Shown: positions 15,267 through 22,917 of the stretch, piece by piece
Position numbering within the stretch: position 1 is the stretch's first letter
Layout: every line of letters begins with the position of its first letter
Source: Caryophanales bacterium UBA2298
GTDB lineage: Bacteria; Bacillota_I; Bacilli_A; Izemoplasmatales; Hujiaoplasmataceae
DNA length: 49,615 nucleotides
NCBI GenBank assembly: GCA_002345425.1
Contig: DDWA01000030.1
Coordinates: 1 to 49,615 of the forward strand
Direction of reading: 5' to 3'
Made by a program: the position numbers and the translations under genes
Notes under the pieces: model-generated
Seen by the model: only the letters and a program-made list of their open reading frames with translations
Told to the model about the DNA's origin: nothing
Databases searched by the model: none

Positions 15267-15724
15267 TGCATGTACACCCGATATTCAGATAATATCGCCT
15301 TGATTTTATCCGCTGTCAAATTCGTATAGATCTTATCATTGATTCTCATCGCTGGACCTGCTTCACAACATCCAATACAGCTTGTAAATTCTAAAGTAAA
15401 CTGCTGATTTTGTGTTGTTTCATTGACACGAATACCAAGTTCCTTTTCAATAGTTTTTAAAACATTAACCTGTGAAGAAATATAACATGGAACATCTTTG
15501 CATACCTGAATAATGTGTTTCCCTCGTGGTTTGTCCGAAAAAAAAGTGTAGAAAGTCAAAACACTGCACACTTTACTCTCAGGTAGGCTTAAATACTCAG
15601 CAATCTCGATAATTTCTTCCTTAGAAATATAATGATTGCTTTTGATTGCTTGATAATCTAATAAGATTTCTATTAAATTATCTTCTTTTCTTTGATACTT
15701 TTTTAGAACTTCTTTTAACAACAT
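15263..15724 (-). CDS. hydC: Hydrogenase 2Fe-2S subunit HydC (NuoE-like)
   Basis: A 153-residue thioredoxin-fold ferredoxin. The four cluster ligands are visible as CKDVPC (two Cys separated by four residues) and CIGCCEAG. The N-terminal half is helical, as in NuoE (ISKEEIIEIAEYLSLPESKV). Length matches NuoE/HydC (about 150-165). It is the first gene of hydC-B-A, with a strong GGAGGAGAAAGG site before the ATG, and it overlaps hydB by ATGA. Confidence 0.94.
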   Translation of the reverse strand: MLLKEVLKKYQRKEDNLIEILLDYQAIKSNHYISKEEIIEIAEYLSLPESKVCSVLTFYTFFSDKPRGKHIIQVCKDVPCYISSQVNVLKTIEKELGIRVNETTQNQQFTLEFTSCIGCCEAGPAMRINDKIYTNLTADKIKAILSEYRVYMQ

Positions 15725-15749
15725 CCTTTCTCCTCCTTATAAAAAATCA

Positions 15750-15774
15750 AAAAACAGACCTCTTAACTGTTTTT
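15750..15774 (-). promoter_or_regulatory. Terminator-like hairpin in the hyd leader, next to the ribosome site
   Basis: Stem AAAAACAG/CTGTTTTT (8 bp, 9-base loop), followed on the minus strand by TGATTTTTT and then the hydC ribosome site. It is placed where an attenuator would be. Confidence 0.5.
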
Positions 15775-15888
15775 GTTTGTTTGCTCTACTTATTAATTAA
15801 GTAAACATTAGATGAATTATAATCAAGAAATAATCATTTTCATACTCTAAGTTCACGAAAAAATAATAACTTAAAACAAAAAAAATCT

Positions 15889-15915
15889 TATTAAAAAATA
15901 CGTTATTTTTTAATA
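15889..15915 (-). terminator. Perfect 12-bp hairpin with T tract upstream of hyd
   Basis: TATTAAAAAATA / TATTTTTTAATA with a 3-base loop. On the minus strand it is followed by AGATTTTTTTTG, so it could stop transcription started at the proposed hyd promoter before hydC is reached. The stem is pure A/T and may be weak. Confidence 0.45.
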
Positions 15916-15943
15916 GTTTTACTCTTAGTAAATTTTATTCCAC

Positions 15944-15976
15944 TACTATAATAGTATTTCTTATAATTACCGTCAA
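15944..15976 (-). promoter_or_regulatory. Proposed hyd promoter with palindrome over the -10
   Basis: On the minus strand TTGACG (15976-15971) and TATTAT (15953-15948) are 17 bases apart. TACTATAATAGTA (15944-15956), a perfect 13-base palindrome about a central A, covers the -10 and is a candidate operator. The leader to hydC would be about 215 bases. Confidence 0.55.
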
Positions 15977-16312
15977 TACTGTTTGACAAAATTCTTGATT
16001 TTTTAAAAAGTATTTCTAAATCTAAGTGCATCCTAAATTTGTTCGTTGATCACTATTATTTTCATGCACTAATTCGCTAATTTAATAATTCTTATTATAT
16101 CTATTATTGTATTCTATAAGACTAAGTCTGGGTCAAGACTTTATGCTTGTAGAGAAGATCTTGAAGCTACTTAATCTGTAGGTATTAATGTTTACAGATA
16201 ATGTTAGATTGACATTTTATTATCTGGCTTTATAGGGGTTTATGTTGATTTGTATATGCATTACTAATCTCCGAATTTTTTATGATTATTTTGTGATGTA
16301 TAAGCAAACAAA
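15977..16312. other. 336-base gene-free spacer with several dyads
   Basis: No coding frame is supported. Inverted repeats are AGTGCAT/ATGCACT (16025-16031, 16064-16070), AAGTCT/AGACTT (16124-16129, 16136-16141) and CAGATAAT/ATTATCTG (16195-16202, 16219-16226). Part of it (about 16110-16250) is less AT-rich than usual for spacers here. It might hold a small RNA, but no known class is recognised. Confidence 0.35.
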
Positions 16313-16341
16313 TTGACAACTGACAACTTGTCATATAGAAT
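16313..16341 (+). promoter_or_regulatory. tetR promoter with operator palindrome in the spacer
   Basis: TTGACA (16313-16318), 17 bases, TAGAAT (16336-16341). The spacer contains the perfect palindrome TGACAAcTTGTCA (16321-16333). This is the usual layout for self-repression by a TetR-family protein. Confidence 0.7.
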
Positions 16342-16359
16342 ATATAAGAGGTGAATAAG

Positions 16360-16974
16360 ATGCCAAGTAAAACATTTATGAATTTACCAACAGAAAAACA
16401 ACATAAAATTCTTCATGCAGCAATCGAAGAATTTTCCGTTAAGCCATTTTCCGAAGCTTCCATCAATAAAATTATAAAAAATGCAGAAATTTCAAGGGGT
16501 AGTTTTTACACATATTTTGACGATAAGTACGATTTATTATCATATATTTTGGGACAATTCAAAAATAAGATAAACAATGAGATGATTGATATGAGCAAAG
16601 ATGTCAAAGGAGATTTGAAAGAGTTAGTTATATCGATTCATAGTCATATTTATGAACTATATCAGAACCAAACTCATCAAAAATTCTTTTATAATATCAT
16701 AGGATACTTTCAAAGTCATACTGACGAAGAATTGAAAGATCAGAGAGATACTTTACCGTTTTTAGGTGATTGCGATAATCTTTATGATATTGTTGAAAGA
16801 TCACAATTTAAATTTAACACTGAAAAAGAAATTAAGCAAACTATAGATATTGCTTTTGCGATATTAAAAAATATTTTGTTTATTACAGCAACAATGAAAT
16901 TAAGTTACGAGAAATCAAAAACTTTGCTAAGTGAATATTTAGATATTTTGCAGCATGGATACAAGGAGGCATAA
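16360..16974 (+). CDS. TetR-family transcriptional regulator
   Basis: A 204-residue regulator. The N-terminal helix-turn-helix spans about residues 10-55 (ILHAAIEEFSVKPFSEASIN, then ISRGSFYTYFDDKYDLLSYI), the typical TetR form. The C-terminal ligand domain is helical and has no recognised match. The start at 16360 follows AGAGGTGAATAAG; the GTG at 16351 lies inside that ribosome site and is not used. Four bases separate it from the ABC transporter gene, so both probably share the promoter and operator upstream, and it likely represses the transporter until an inducer is bound. Confidence 0.9.
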   Translation: MPSKTFMNLPTEKQHKILHAAIEEFSVKPFSEASINKIIKNAEISRGSFYTYFDDKYDLLSYILGQFKNKINNEMIDMSKDVKGDLKELVISIHSHIYELYQNQTHQKFFYNIIGYFQSHTDEELKDQRDTLPFLGDCDNLYDIVERSQFKFNTEKEIKQTIDIAFAILKNILFITATMKLSYEKSKTLLSEYLDILQHGYKEA

Positions 16975-16977
16975 AAG

Positions 16978-19197
16978 ATGCTAAAACTAAAAAACATTTC
17001 TAAAACCTATGTAATAGGTGAGTTTCACCAAAACGCGTTAGATGATATTTCAGTTGAATTTAGAAAAGCTGAATTCGTTACTGTTCTAGGCCCTTCGGGT
17101 TGCGGTAAGACCACAATGCTAAATGTCATTGGTGGATTAGATCACGCTGACAAAGGAGATTTAATAATAAATGACAAATCAACAAAAAACTTTATTGATC
17201 AAGAATGGGATATGTACCGTAATAACTCGATTGGTTTTATCTTTCAATCCCATAATTTAATCTCACATTTAAGTGTATTGCAAAATGTTGAAATGGGATT
17301 ATCTTTAAGTGGGGTATCAAGAAACGATGCAAAAAAACGTGCGATTGAAGTTTTGGATCGGGTCGGACTTAAAGATCATTTACACAAGAGACCAAATCAG
17401 TTATCGGGAGGACAAAGCCAAAGAGTAGCTATTGCTAGAGCTTTAGCCAATAATCCTGATGTAATCTTAGCTGACGAACCAACTGGCTCCCTTGATTCCG
17501 AAACATCCATCCAAATCTTAGATTTAATCAAAGAAATTGCCAAAGATAAGTTAGTAATAATGGTAACCCATGATTCAGAAATGGCTTACCGTTATGCTAC
17601 AAGAATTATTAAACTTAAAGACGGCAAAATTATTGATGATTCTAATCCAATCGAAGAAAAAATACATAACGATGCTAAATTAGACTTAAAGAAAACTTCA
17701 ATGTCCTTCAAAACGTCTTTGATTTCTTCTTTAAATAATATTAGAACAAAATTAGGAAGAACACTTTTGACAGCTTTTGCTGGAAGTATAGGTATCATTG
17801 GAATTGCATTGATTCTTGCTTTATCAAATGGTTTAGGTAAAGAAATTGATAAATTTGAAAGTGAAACTTTATCAGGATACCCGATAACTATCACCGAATC
17901 AAGACTTGATTTTGAAAAAATGAGACAAGCAACTGAAACAGATTTAGAAATGTATCCTGTTGAAGAATATGCGACAATGTATGATGAAAATAGATTTCAG
18001 AGTTTCCTAGTAGAAAATGTTATTTCTGACGATTACTTACAATATGTTGAGGATTACGTAGCTACTGAAGGCCAAGAAACATTAAGTGGTGTAAAGTATC
18101 AACGAAAAGTTAACATGTCTTTATTAAAATATATGACTGTTACCGGAGTTGGCGATGCTTATGTCCCAATTTATTCAGAAGCGATAGAAGAAACTGAAGA
18201 TACTAACCCCGCAGGTGTGTTTGGATTTGACTTTTCATTTTTAACCCTTTTACCTGAAGGACAAGTCTTCGATAATAATTATGAATTAATTTACGGAACA
18301 AACCCAATTCAAGATTATGAAAACCAACAATTTGAAGTATACTTGGTTGTAGATGAATATAACAGGATATACAAATCAACCCTTCAAATATTAGGTTTTG
18401 ACACTACGACAGAAACACAATTTAATTTTGCTGATATTATTGGTACTGAATTTAAGTTGTTCATGGGAGAATATAATCTTCTTAGTAGTGATGTTTCCAC
18501 AGCGATGGATGTTACAATTTCAGGCATTATAAGAGCAAAAGAAGGCTCAAATGTCGCTTTATTATATAATGGATTGGCTTATACATCAGAAGTAGCTAGT
18601 TATCTATATAGTAATTTTCCTGATGAAGTAGGCGGTATTGATACCATATCTCTATATCCAAGTAATTTTGATAATAAGGATTTAGTTAAAACTTATTTAG
18701 ATGCTTACAATGTCGACAAAACTGTGGCAGAAAAAGTGGAATATGTTGATCAAGCTGCTACTATCACATCTATGGTTGGCGGAGTTATTGATACCATTTC
18801 AATTGTTCTTATTGCTTTTGCAGCTATTTCATTAGTAGTTTCATCAATCATGATTGCTATTATTACATATATTTCTGTAATTGAAAGAACAAAAGAAATT
18901 GGTGTACTAAGAGCTTTAGGCGCAAGAAAGAAAGATATCTCAAGAGTATTTAACTCAGAAAACTTAATAATAGGTTTTGCATCAGGTGTTGTTGGTATTT
19001 TAGTAAGTATTTTGTTGATTATACCTATAAATCTAATTATTGAGAATTTAGCTGAAATGCCTAATGTTGCAAAATTATCTGCGCAGCATATGGTTTCATT
19101 AATTGTTATTAGTATTGTTTTAGCCTACATTGCAGGATTTATTCCAGCAAGAATGGCTTCTAAAAAAGACCCAGTTATAGCATTAAGAACTGAGTAA
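16978..19197 (+). CDS. MacB-type ABC transporter, ATPase fused to FtsX-like permease
   Basis: A 739-residue fusion. Residues 1-225 are the ATPase: Walker A GPSGCGKT (38-45), signature LSGGQSQR, Walker B VILADEPTG and the H-loop MVTHDSE. The rest is an FtsX-type permease: one helix near 260-285, a large extracytoplasmic domain of about 300 residues, then three helices from about 595 (SIVLIAFAAISLVVSSIMIA) to the end. The last loop contains ERTKEIGVLRALGARKKDI, typical of these permeases. MacB-type pumps act mechanically on lipids, peptides or drugs at the membrane. Control by the upstream TetR suggests efflux or envelope stress; the substrate is unknown. Confidence 0.92.
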   Translation: MLKLKNISKTYVIGEFHQNALDDISVEFRKAEFVTVLGPSGCGKTTMLNVIGGLDHADKGDLIINDKSTKNFIDQEWDMYRNNSIGFIFQSHNLISHLSVLQNVEMGLSLSGVSRNDAKKRAIEVLDRVGLKDHLHKRPNQLSGGQSQRVAIARALANNPDVILADEPTGSLDSETSIQILDLIKEIAKDKLVIMVTHDSEMAYRYATRIIKLKDGKIIDDSNPIEEKIHNDAKLDLKKTSMSFKTSLISSLNNIRTKLGRTLLTAFAGSIGIIGIALILALSNGLGKEIDKFESETLSGYPITITESRLDFEKMRQATETDLEMYPVEEYATMYDENRFQSFLVENVISDDYLQYVEDYVATEGQETLSGVKYQRKVNMSLLKYMTVTGVGDAYVPIYSEAIEETEDTNPAGVFGFDFSFLTLLPEGQVFDNNYELIYGTNPIQDYENQQFEVYLVVDEYNRIYKSTLQILGFDTTTETQFNFADIIGTEFKLFMGEYNLLSSDVSTAMDVTISGIIRAKEGSNVALLYNGLAYTSEVASYLYSNFPDEVGGIDTISLYPSNFDNKDLVKTYLDAYNVDKTVAEKVEYVDQAATITSMVGGVIDTISIVLIAFAAISLVVSSIMIAIITYISVIERTKEIGVLRALGARKKDISRVFNSENLIIGFASGVVGILVSILLIIPINLIIENLAEMPNVAKLSAQHMVSLIVISIVLAYIAGFIPARMASKKDPVIALRTE

Positions 19198-19214
19198 AAG
19201 ATTAAAATATATAA

Positions 19215-19243
19215 TATACAAAAATAATCATATATGGTATAAT
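19215..19243 (+). promoter_or_regulatory. Promoter of the SPT-like gene
   Basis: TATACA (19215-19220) and a consensus TATAAT (19238-19243), spacing 17. The -10 overlaps the left arm of the inverted repeat at 19230-19273. Confidence 0.55.
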
Positions 19244-19280
19244 TGCTTACATGTTAGGTGATATACCATATATTTTTTTT
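19230..19280 (+). terminator. Terminator of the tetR-ABC transcript, overlapping the next promoter
   Basis: Perfect 12-bp arms ATATATGGTATA (19230-19241) and TATACCATATAT (19262-19273), 20-base loop, then an eight-T run. It directly precedes the GGGGGG ribosome site of the next gene. Confidence 0.65.
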
Positions 19281-19294
19281 AGGGGGGTAACTAT

Positions 19295-20518
19295 ATGGAT
19301 TTATTTAAGAAATGTGATGACTTTACTTTAGCTGATGAATATAAAGAACTAGGGATATATCCTTACTTCCATGCACTCGAAACAAAACAAGACATAGAAG
19401 TGCTGATGGAAGGCAAAAGAAGAATCATGATTGGTTCTAATAATTATCTAGGATTAACTGGTGACGATAGAGTTATAGAGGCCGGAATAAAAGCGTTAAG
19501 AGAATTTGGTTCAGGAGTTTCAGGATCCAGATTTTTAAACGGAACTTTAACAACTCACATTCAGTTGGAAAAAGAATTAGCAGATTTTTTACACAAAGAA
19601 GCTTGTGTAACTTTTTCAACTGGTTTTCAAACTAATTTAGGCATTATTTCTGCGATTGCAGGAAGAAACGACTTAATATTCTGTGATCGTGAAAATCATG
19701 CATCAATTTATGATGGCGCAAGACTGTCATATGCTGAAATGGTTAGATTCTTACATAATGACATGGAAGATTTAGAAAGAAAATTACAAACTGCCGATTC
19801 TAGCAAAGGGAAATTAATCATTACAGATGGTGTTTTTTCAATGAGTGGTGACATTTGTAATTTACCAGAAATTGTGAGATTAGCAAAAAAATATGGAGCT
19901 AGAGTAATGGTTGACGATGCTCATGGATTTGGCGTCTTAGGAGAATATGGTCGTGGAACTGCAGAATACTTCGGTTTAGAAGACGATGTAGACATCATCA
20001 TGGGTACATTCTCAAAATCGTTAGCTAGTTTAGGCGGCTATATGGTAGCTGACGAAAAGGTAGTAGAATTTGTTAAACACAAATCAAGACCATTCATTTT
20101 CTGTGCTGCAATCACACCTTCTAACGCTGCAACAGCTTTAGAGGCTTTAAGAATTTTAAAGTCTGAACCTGAAAGACCTAAGGCTCTACTTGACATCGCT
20201 AAATATGTTCGTGAAGGCCTAAAAGCAAAAGGTTTAAATATAATTGAAAATTCAATAGTACCTATTATTCCAATTTATACTTACTCGATGTTAAGAACAA
20301 TTATGGCATGTAAAGTTCTTTATGAAAGAGGAGTATATGTAAATCCAGTATTACCACCAGCAACACCAGAAGGCGAATGCTTAATTAGAACTTCTTACAC
20401 ATCAACTCACACTAAAAAATTAATGGATGAAGCTATTGATATCATCGCTGACGTTTTAAATACATTACCAGAAGATGATGAATCATTGATGGCTATGTTA
20501 GACACAAGTCATGAGTAA
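19295..20518 (+). CDS. PLP-dependent alpha-oxoamine synthase, serine palmitoyltransferase-like
   Basis: A 407-residue enzyme that condenses an amino acid with an acyl-CoA, with loss of CO2. The PLP lysine is Lys241 in GTFSKSLASLGG; His135 (ENHAS) stacks on PLP and Asp207 lies in MVDDAH. The opening GIYPYFHALETKQD, the EVLMEGKRRIMIGSNNYLGL stretch, SGSRFLNGTL and FSTGFQTNLG resemble bacterial serine palmitoyltransferase more than glycine C-acetyltransferase (KBL) or 8-amino-7-oxononanoate synthase, as I remember those sequences. The next gene, overlapping by 8 bases, is a short-chain reductase, as expected if 3-ketosphinganine is reduced next. KBL remains possible; no threonine dehydrogenase or biotin gene is nearby. 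Confidence 0.8.
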   Translation: MDLFKKCDDFTLADEYKELGIYPYFHALETKQDIEVLMEGKRRIMIGSNNYLGLTGDDRVIEAGIKALREFGSGVSGSRFLNGTLTTHIQLEKELADFLHKEACVTFSTGFQTNLGIISAIAGRNDLIFCDRENHASIYDGARLSYAEMVRFLHNDMEDLERKLQTADSSKGKLIITDGVFSMSGDICNLPEIVRLAKKYGARVMVDDAHGFGVLGEYGRGTAEYFGLEDDVDIIMGTFSKSLASLGGYMVADEKVVEFVKHKSRPFIFCAAITPSNAATALEALRILKSEPERPKALLDIAKYVREGLKAKGLNIIENSIVPIIPIYTYSMLRTIMACKVLYERGVYVNPVLPPATPEGECLIRTSYTSTHTKKLMDEAIDIIADVLNTLPEDDESLMAMLDTSHE

Positions 20519-21308
20519 AACTGTTGTTATAAGCGGTGCTTCAAGTGGAATTGGATTTACAACTGCAGAATTCCTACAAGCTAAGGGTTTCAATGTTATC
20601 GGTTTATCAAGAAACTATCCAAAAAAAGAATATAAATTTAATTACTTTCTCTGTGATATAACAAAAGAAGATCAAGTTATTAAAGTCTGTGATGAAATTA
20701 AAAAAAACTATGATTATATCGATGTTTTAATAAATTGCGCAGGAATGGGAGTTTCTGGCGCAATTGAACATAGCAGCATCACTGAAGTTAGAAAGATTTT
20801 TGACGTGAACGTATATGGACAATTTTTATTAACTAAACACTTGATAGAATTATTAAGAAAATCAAATGGTGGGAAAATCATTAACGTCGGTTCAGTAGCC
20901 GGTGAAATTATTATTCCTTTCCAAACCTTTTATTCAATGACCAAAGCTGCTATTAGTGCCTTCTCAGAGGGATTAAGGATTGAACTCAAACCATTTAACA
21001 TTCAAGTTACAACTATTCTTCCAGGAGATATAAAAACTGGTTTTACAGAAAATAGAGAAATGCCAATTGTCGTTGAAGATAAACATTATAAGCATAGAAT
21101 TAAAAATTCAATCGCCAAAATGGCGAAAGATGAACAACAGGGAATGCCGGCTATAAAAGTCAGCAAAGTAATCTTAAATCTAATCAAGAGAAAACATCTT
21201 CCCGTGGCTAAAACAATAGGTTTTAAATATAAACTTTTTGTTTTATTAGCTAAAATTTTACCTAAGTCATTATTAAGTTTTGTTGTTAGAAAAATGTATG
21301 GTGAATAA
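20511..21308 (+). CDS. Short-chain dehydrogenase/reductase, possible 3-ketosphinganine reductase
   Basis: A 265-residue classical SDR. The nucleotide motif GASSGIG is at 9-15, NCAG at 75-78, and the catalytic triad is Ser128, Tyr141 and Lys145 (YSMTK). SRN at 33-35 after strand 2 suggests NADPH preference. The C-terminal 30 residues are hydrophobic and basic (KLFVLLAKILPKSLLSFVVR), which may bind the membrane, as in ketosphinganine reductases. It overlaps the SPT-like gene, so the two are translated together. Substrate assignment rests on that partner and is inference. Confidence 0.82.
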   Translation: MSKTVVISGASSGIGFTTAEFLQAKGFNVIGLSRNYPKKEYKFNYFLCDITKEDQVIKVCDEIKKNYDYIDVLINCAGMGVSGAIEHSSITEVRKIFDVNVYGQFLLTKHLIELLRKSNGGKIINVGSVAGEIIIPFQTFYSMTKAAISAFSEGLRIELKPFNIQVTTILPGDIKTGFTENREMPIVVEDKHYKHRIKNSIAKMAKDEQQGMPAIKVSKVILNLIKRKHLPVAKTIGFKYKLFVLLAKILPKSLLSFVVRKMYGE

Positions 21309-21330
21309 GCCATACATTTTCTTTTTCTTT
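21291..21330 (+). terminator. Terminator overlapping the SDR stop
   Basis: Perfect 11-bp arms AAAATGTATGG (21291-21301) / CCATACATTTT (21310-21320) followed by CTTTTTCTTT. The SDR stop codon lies in the loop. Confidence 0.85.
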
Positions 21331-21362
21331 ATGATATAATAAATTTACAAGAGGTGATGAAA

Positions 21363-22283
21363 TTGAAAGTATATGTTGATAAAAAAATGATGGGTAGAAA
21401 CAACTATCCAAAATTAATTGAACAATTTAAAAATATCGATTTTGTTGATGACTTGGATAAAAATTATGATATTGAAGTAATGATTATCATGAATTCAACT
21501 GTTAAACATCTCAATTTCAATAAATATAATAATCTTAAGTGGATCCAGTTATTAATGGCTGGATATGATAATATCGATGTAGAAGATTTGAAGAATAAAG
21601 GTATTATGGTTAGCAATGCTAGGGATATATTTTCGATATCTATTGCAGAAGATGTTTTTTCCAAGATTCTATATTTTAACCGAAACACAAGATACTATAT
21701 AAATTCTATGATTTCTCAGACATGGGAGCCAATAAAAAAAGAACCTGAAATTTTCAACTCAACAGTTTCTATAATAGGGACAGGTTCTATTGGTCAAGAG
21801 GTTGCCAAAAGAATGAAAGCTTTTGGTGTAAAGAAAATTTATGGATACAAGAAACAACAAGCTCAAGTTCGGTTTTTTGATGAGATATTTACTGATGAAT
21901 CAGGTCTTCATTATATGATAAAAGAAGCTGATTATCTAGTTATAGCGCTCCCATTAACTAATGAAACATACCATTTTATCGATGCTGAAAAAATTGCGTT
22001 GATGAAACAATCTGCAGTCTTAATTAATGTTGCTCGAGGAAATATTGTAGATCAGGAAGCATTAGTTAAAGCCCTAAAACAAAAACAAATCCATGCTGCT
22101 GGTTTAGATGTAACAACGCCAGAGCCACTTCCTAAAAATCATGAATTATGGTCTTTAGAAAATGTGTTTATTACTCCGCATAATGCTTCAAGTAGTCCTT
22201 ATATGAAAGATCGTCTTTATGAAATGTCAAAAGACAATCTCGAGAGATATTTAAACAAACAAAAACCTAAATATTTGCTATAA
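21363..22283 (+). CDS. D-isomer-specific 2-hydroxyacid dehydrogenase
   Basis: A 306-residue NAD(P)-dependent oxidoreductase. The Rossmann motif GTGSIGQEVAKRM lies in the middle. The catalytic Arg (NVARGNIVD), Glu (TPEPLPKNHELW) and His (ITPHNASSS) of the family are all present. Substrate cannot be told: glyoxylate, pyruvate, phosphoglycerate and related acids are options. I choose TTG (21363) because GAGGTGAT then has the same spacing as other genes here. The GTG (21354) and ATG (21357) overlap the ribosome site; starting there would add two or three residues. A TATAAT lies upstream at 21335. Confidence 0.88.
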   Translation: MKVYVDKKMMGRNNYPKLIEQFKNIDFVDDLDKNYDIEVMIIMNSTVKHLNFNKYNNLKWIQLLMAGYDNIDVEDLKNKGIMVSNARDIFSISIAEDVFSKILYFNRNTRYYINSMISQTWEPIKKEPEIFNSTVSIIGTGSIGQEVAKRMKAFGVKKIYGYKKQQAQVRFFDEIFTDESGLHYMIKEADYLVIALPLTNETYHFIDAEKIALMKQSAVLINVARGNIVDQEALVKALKQKQIHAAGLDVTTPEPLPKNHELWSLENVFITPHNASSSPYMKDRLYEMSKDNLERYLNKQKPKYLL

Positions 22284-22289
22284 AAAAAC

Positions 22290-22312
22290 GAGGTAAATTT
22301 TTTACCTCATTT
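22290..22312. terminator. Bidirectional terminator
   Basis: Stem GAGGTAAA (22290-22297) / TTTACCTC (22301-22308) with a T-rich tail on the plus strand and a T tract on the minus strand as well (from the A run at 22282-22288). It separates two convergent genes. Confidence 0.8.
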
Positions 22313-22317
22313 TATTT

Positions 22318-22839
22318 TTATAGTAGTTTTTCAATTACAGATTTTAATTCTTCAGGTGTAACCTTTGAACCGTATCTTCCAAAAACATTACCTTCTCTAT
22401 CAATGATAAATTTAGTAAAATTCCATTTAATCTTTGAACTGGTAATTTTATCAATGAAAGAAGGTTTATGTTCTTCGTTTCCTGGTTCTTCATCATTTGG
22501 CTTAACTTTTTTGAGATACTTATATAAATCAATCGCGTCATCGCCATTGACTTTGATTTTAGCAAATGTCTCAAAGGTTGTATGATAATTTGCTTGACAG
22601 AAACTTACTATTTCTTCATTTGATCCTGGAGCTTGATTTAAAAACTGATTGCATGGTAAGTCGATTATTTCTAAGCCTCTATCATGATATAATTCATATA
22701 ATTCTTGAATACCTTTATACTGCGGTGTATAACCGCATTTGGTTGCTGAATTGAAAATTAAAATGACTTTACCCTTAAACTTATCTAACTTAACATCCTC
22801 ACGTTCAATGTTTTTTACAGAATAATCATATACTGACAT
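22318..22839 (-). CDS. Glutathione peroxidase-family thiol peroxidase
   Basis: A 173-residue peroxidase of the thioredoxin fold. The peroxidatic residue is Cys35 in NSATKCGYT; its codon is TGC, so it is not a selenoprotein. The Gln of LPCNQF (Gln65) and Trp139-Asn140 in KWNFTKF complete the active-site set. Bacterial cysteine forms usually take electrons from thioredoxin, not glutathione. It would remove hydrogen or lipid peroxides in the cytoplasm. AGGGAGTGAT precedes the ATG. It follows the MFS gene after a terminator and seems to be its own unit. Confidence 0.94.
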   Translation of the reverse strand: MSVYDYSVKNIEREDVKLDKFKGKVILIFNSATKCGYTPQYKGIQELYELYHDRGLEIIDLPCNQFLNQAPGSNEEIVSFCQANYHTTFETFAKIKVNGDDAIDLYKYLKKVKPNDEEPGNEEHKPSFIDKITSSKIKWNFTKFIIDREGNVFGRYGSKVTPEELKSVIEKLL

Positions 22840-22889
22840 AATATCACTCCCTATGTTTATATATTAACATTTATGAATGATAAAAAAAA

Positions 22890-22917
22890 GTGATTTGCTA
22901 TGAATTTTGCAAATCAC
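22890..22917 (-). terminator. Terminator of the MFS transporter gene
   Basis: Perfect 9-bp arms GTGATTTGC (22890-22898) / GCAAATCAC (22909-22917); on the minus strand a run of eight T follows. It overlaps the stop codon of the MFS gene. Confidence 0.85.

Noticed and set aside
19295..20518. Simple annotation as glycine C-acetyltransferase (kbl)
   Set aside because: Not excluded, but no tdh gene is adjacent, and the N-terminal and SGSRFLNGTL regions look more like serine palmitoyltransferase.
21111..21125. TCGCCA/TGGCGA dyad inside the SDR gene
   Set aside because: It lies within well-supported coding sequence, has a 3-base loop and no T tract; probably chance.
22318..22839. Possible selenocysteine glutathione peroxidase
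   Set aside because: The active-site codon is TGC (Cys35), with no in-frame TGA.
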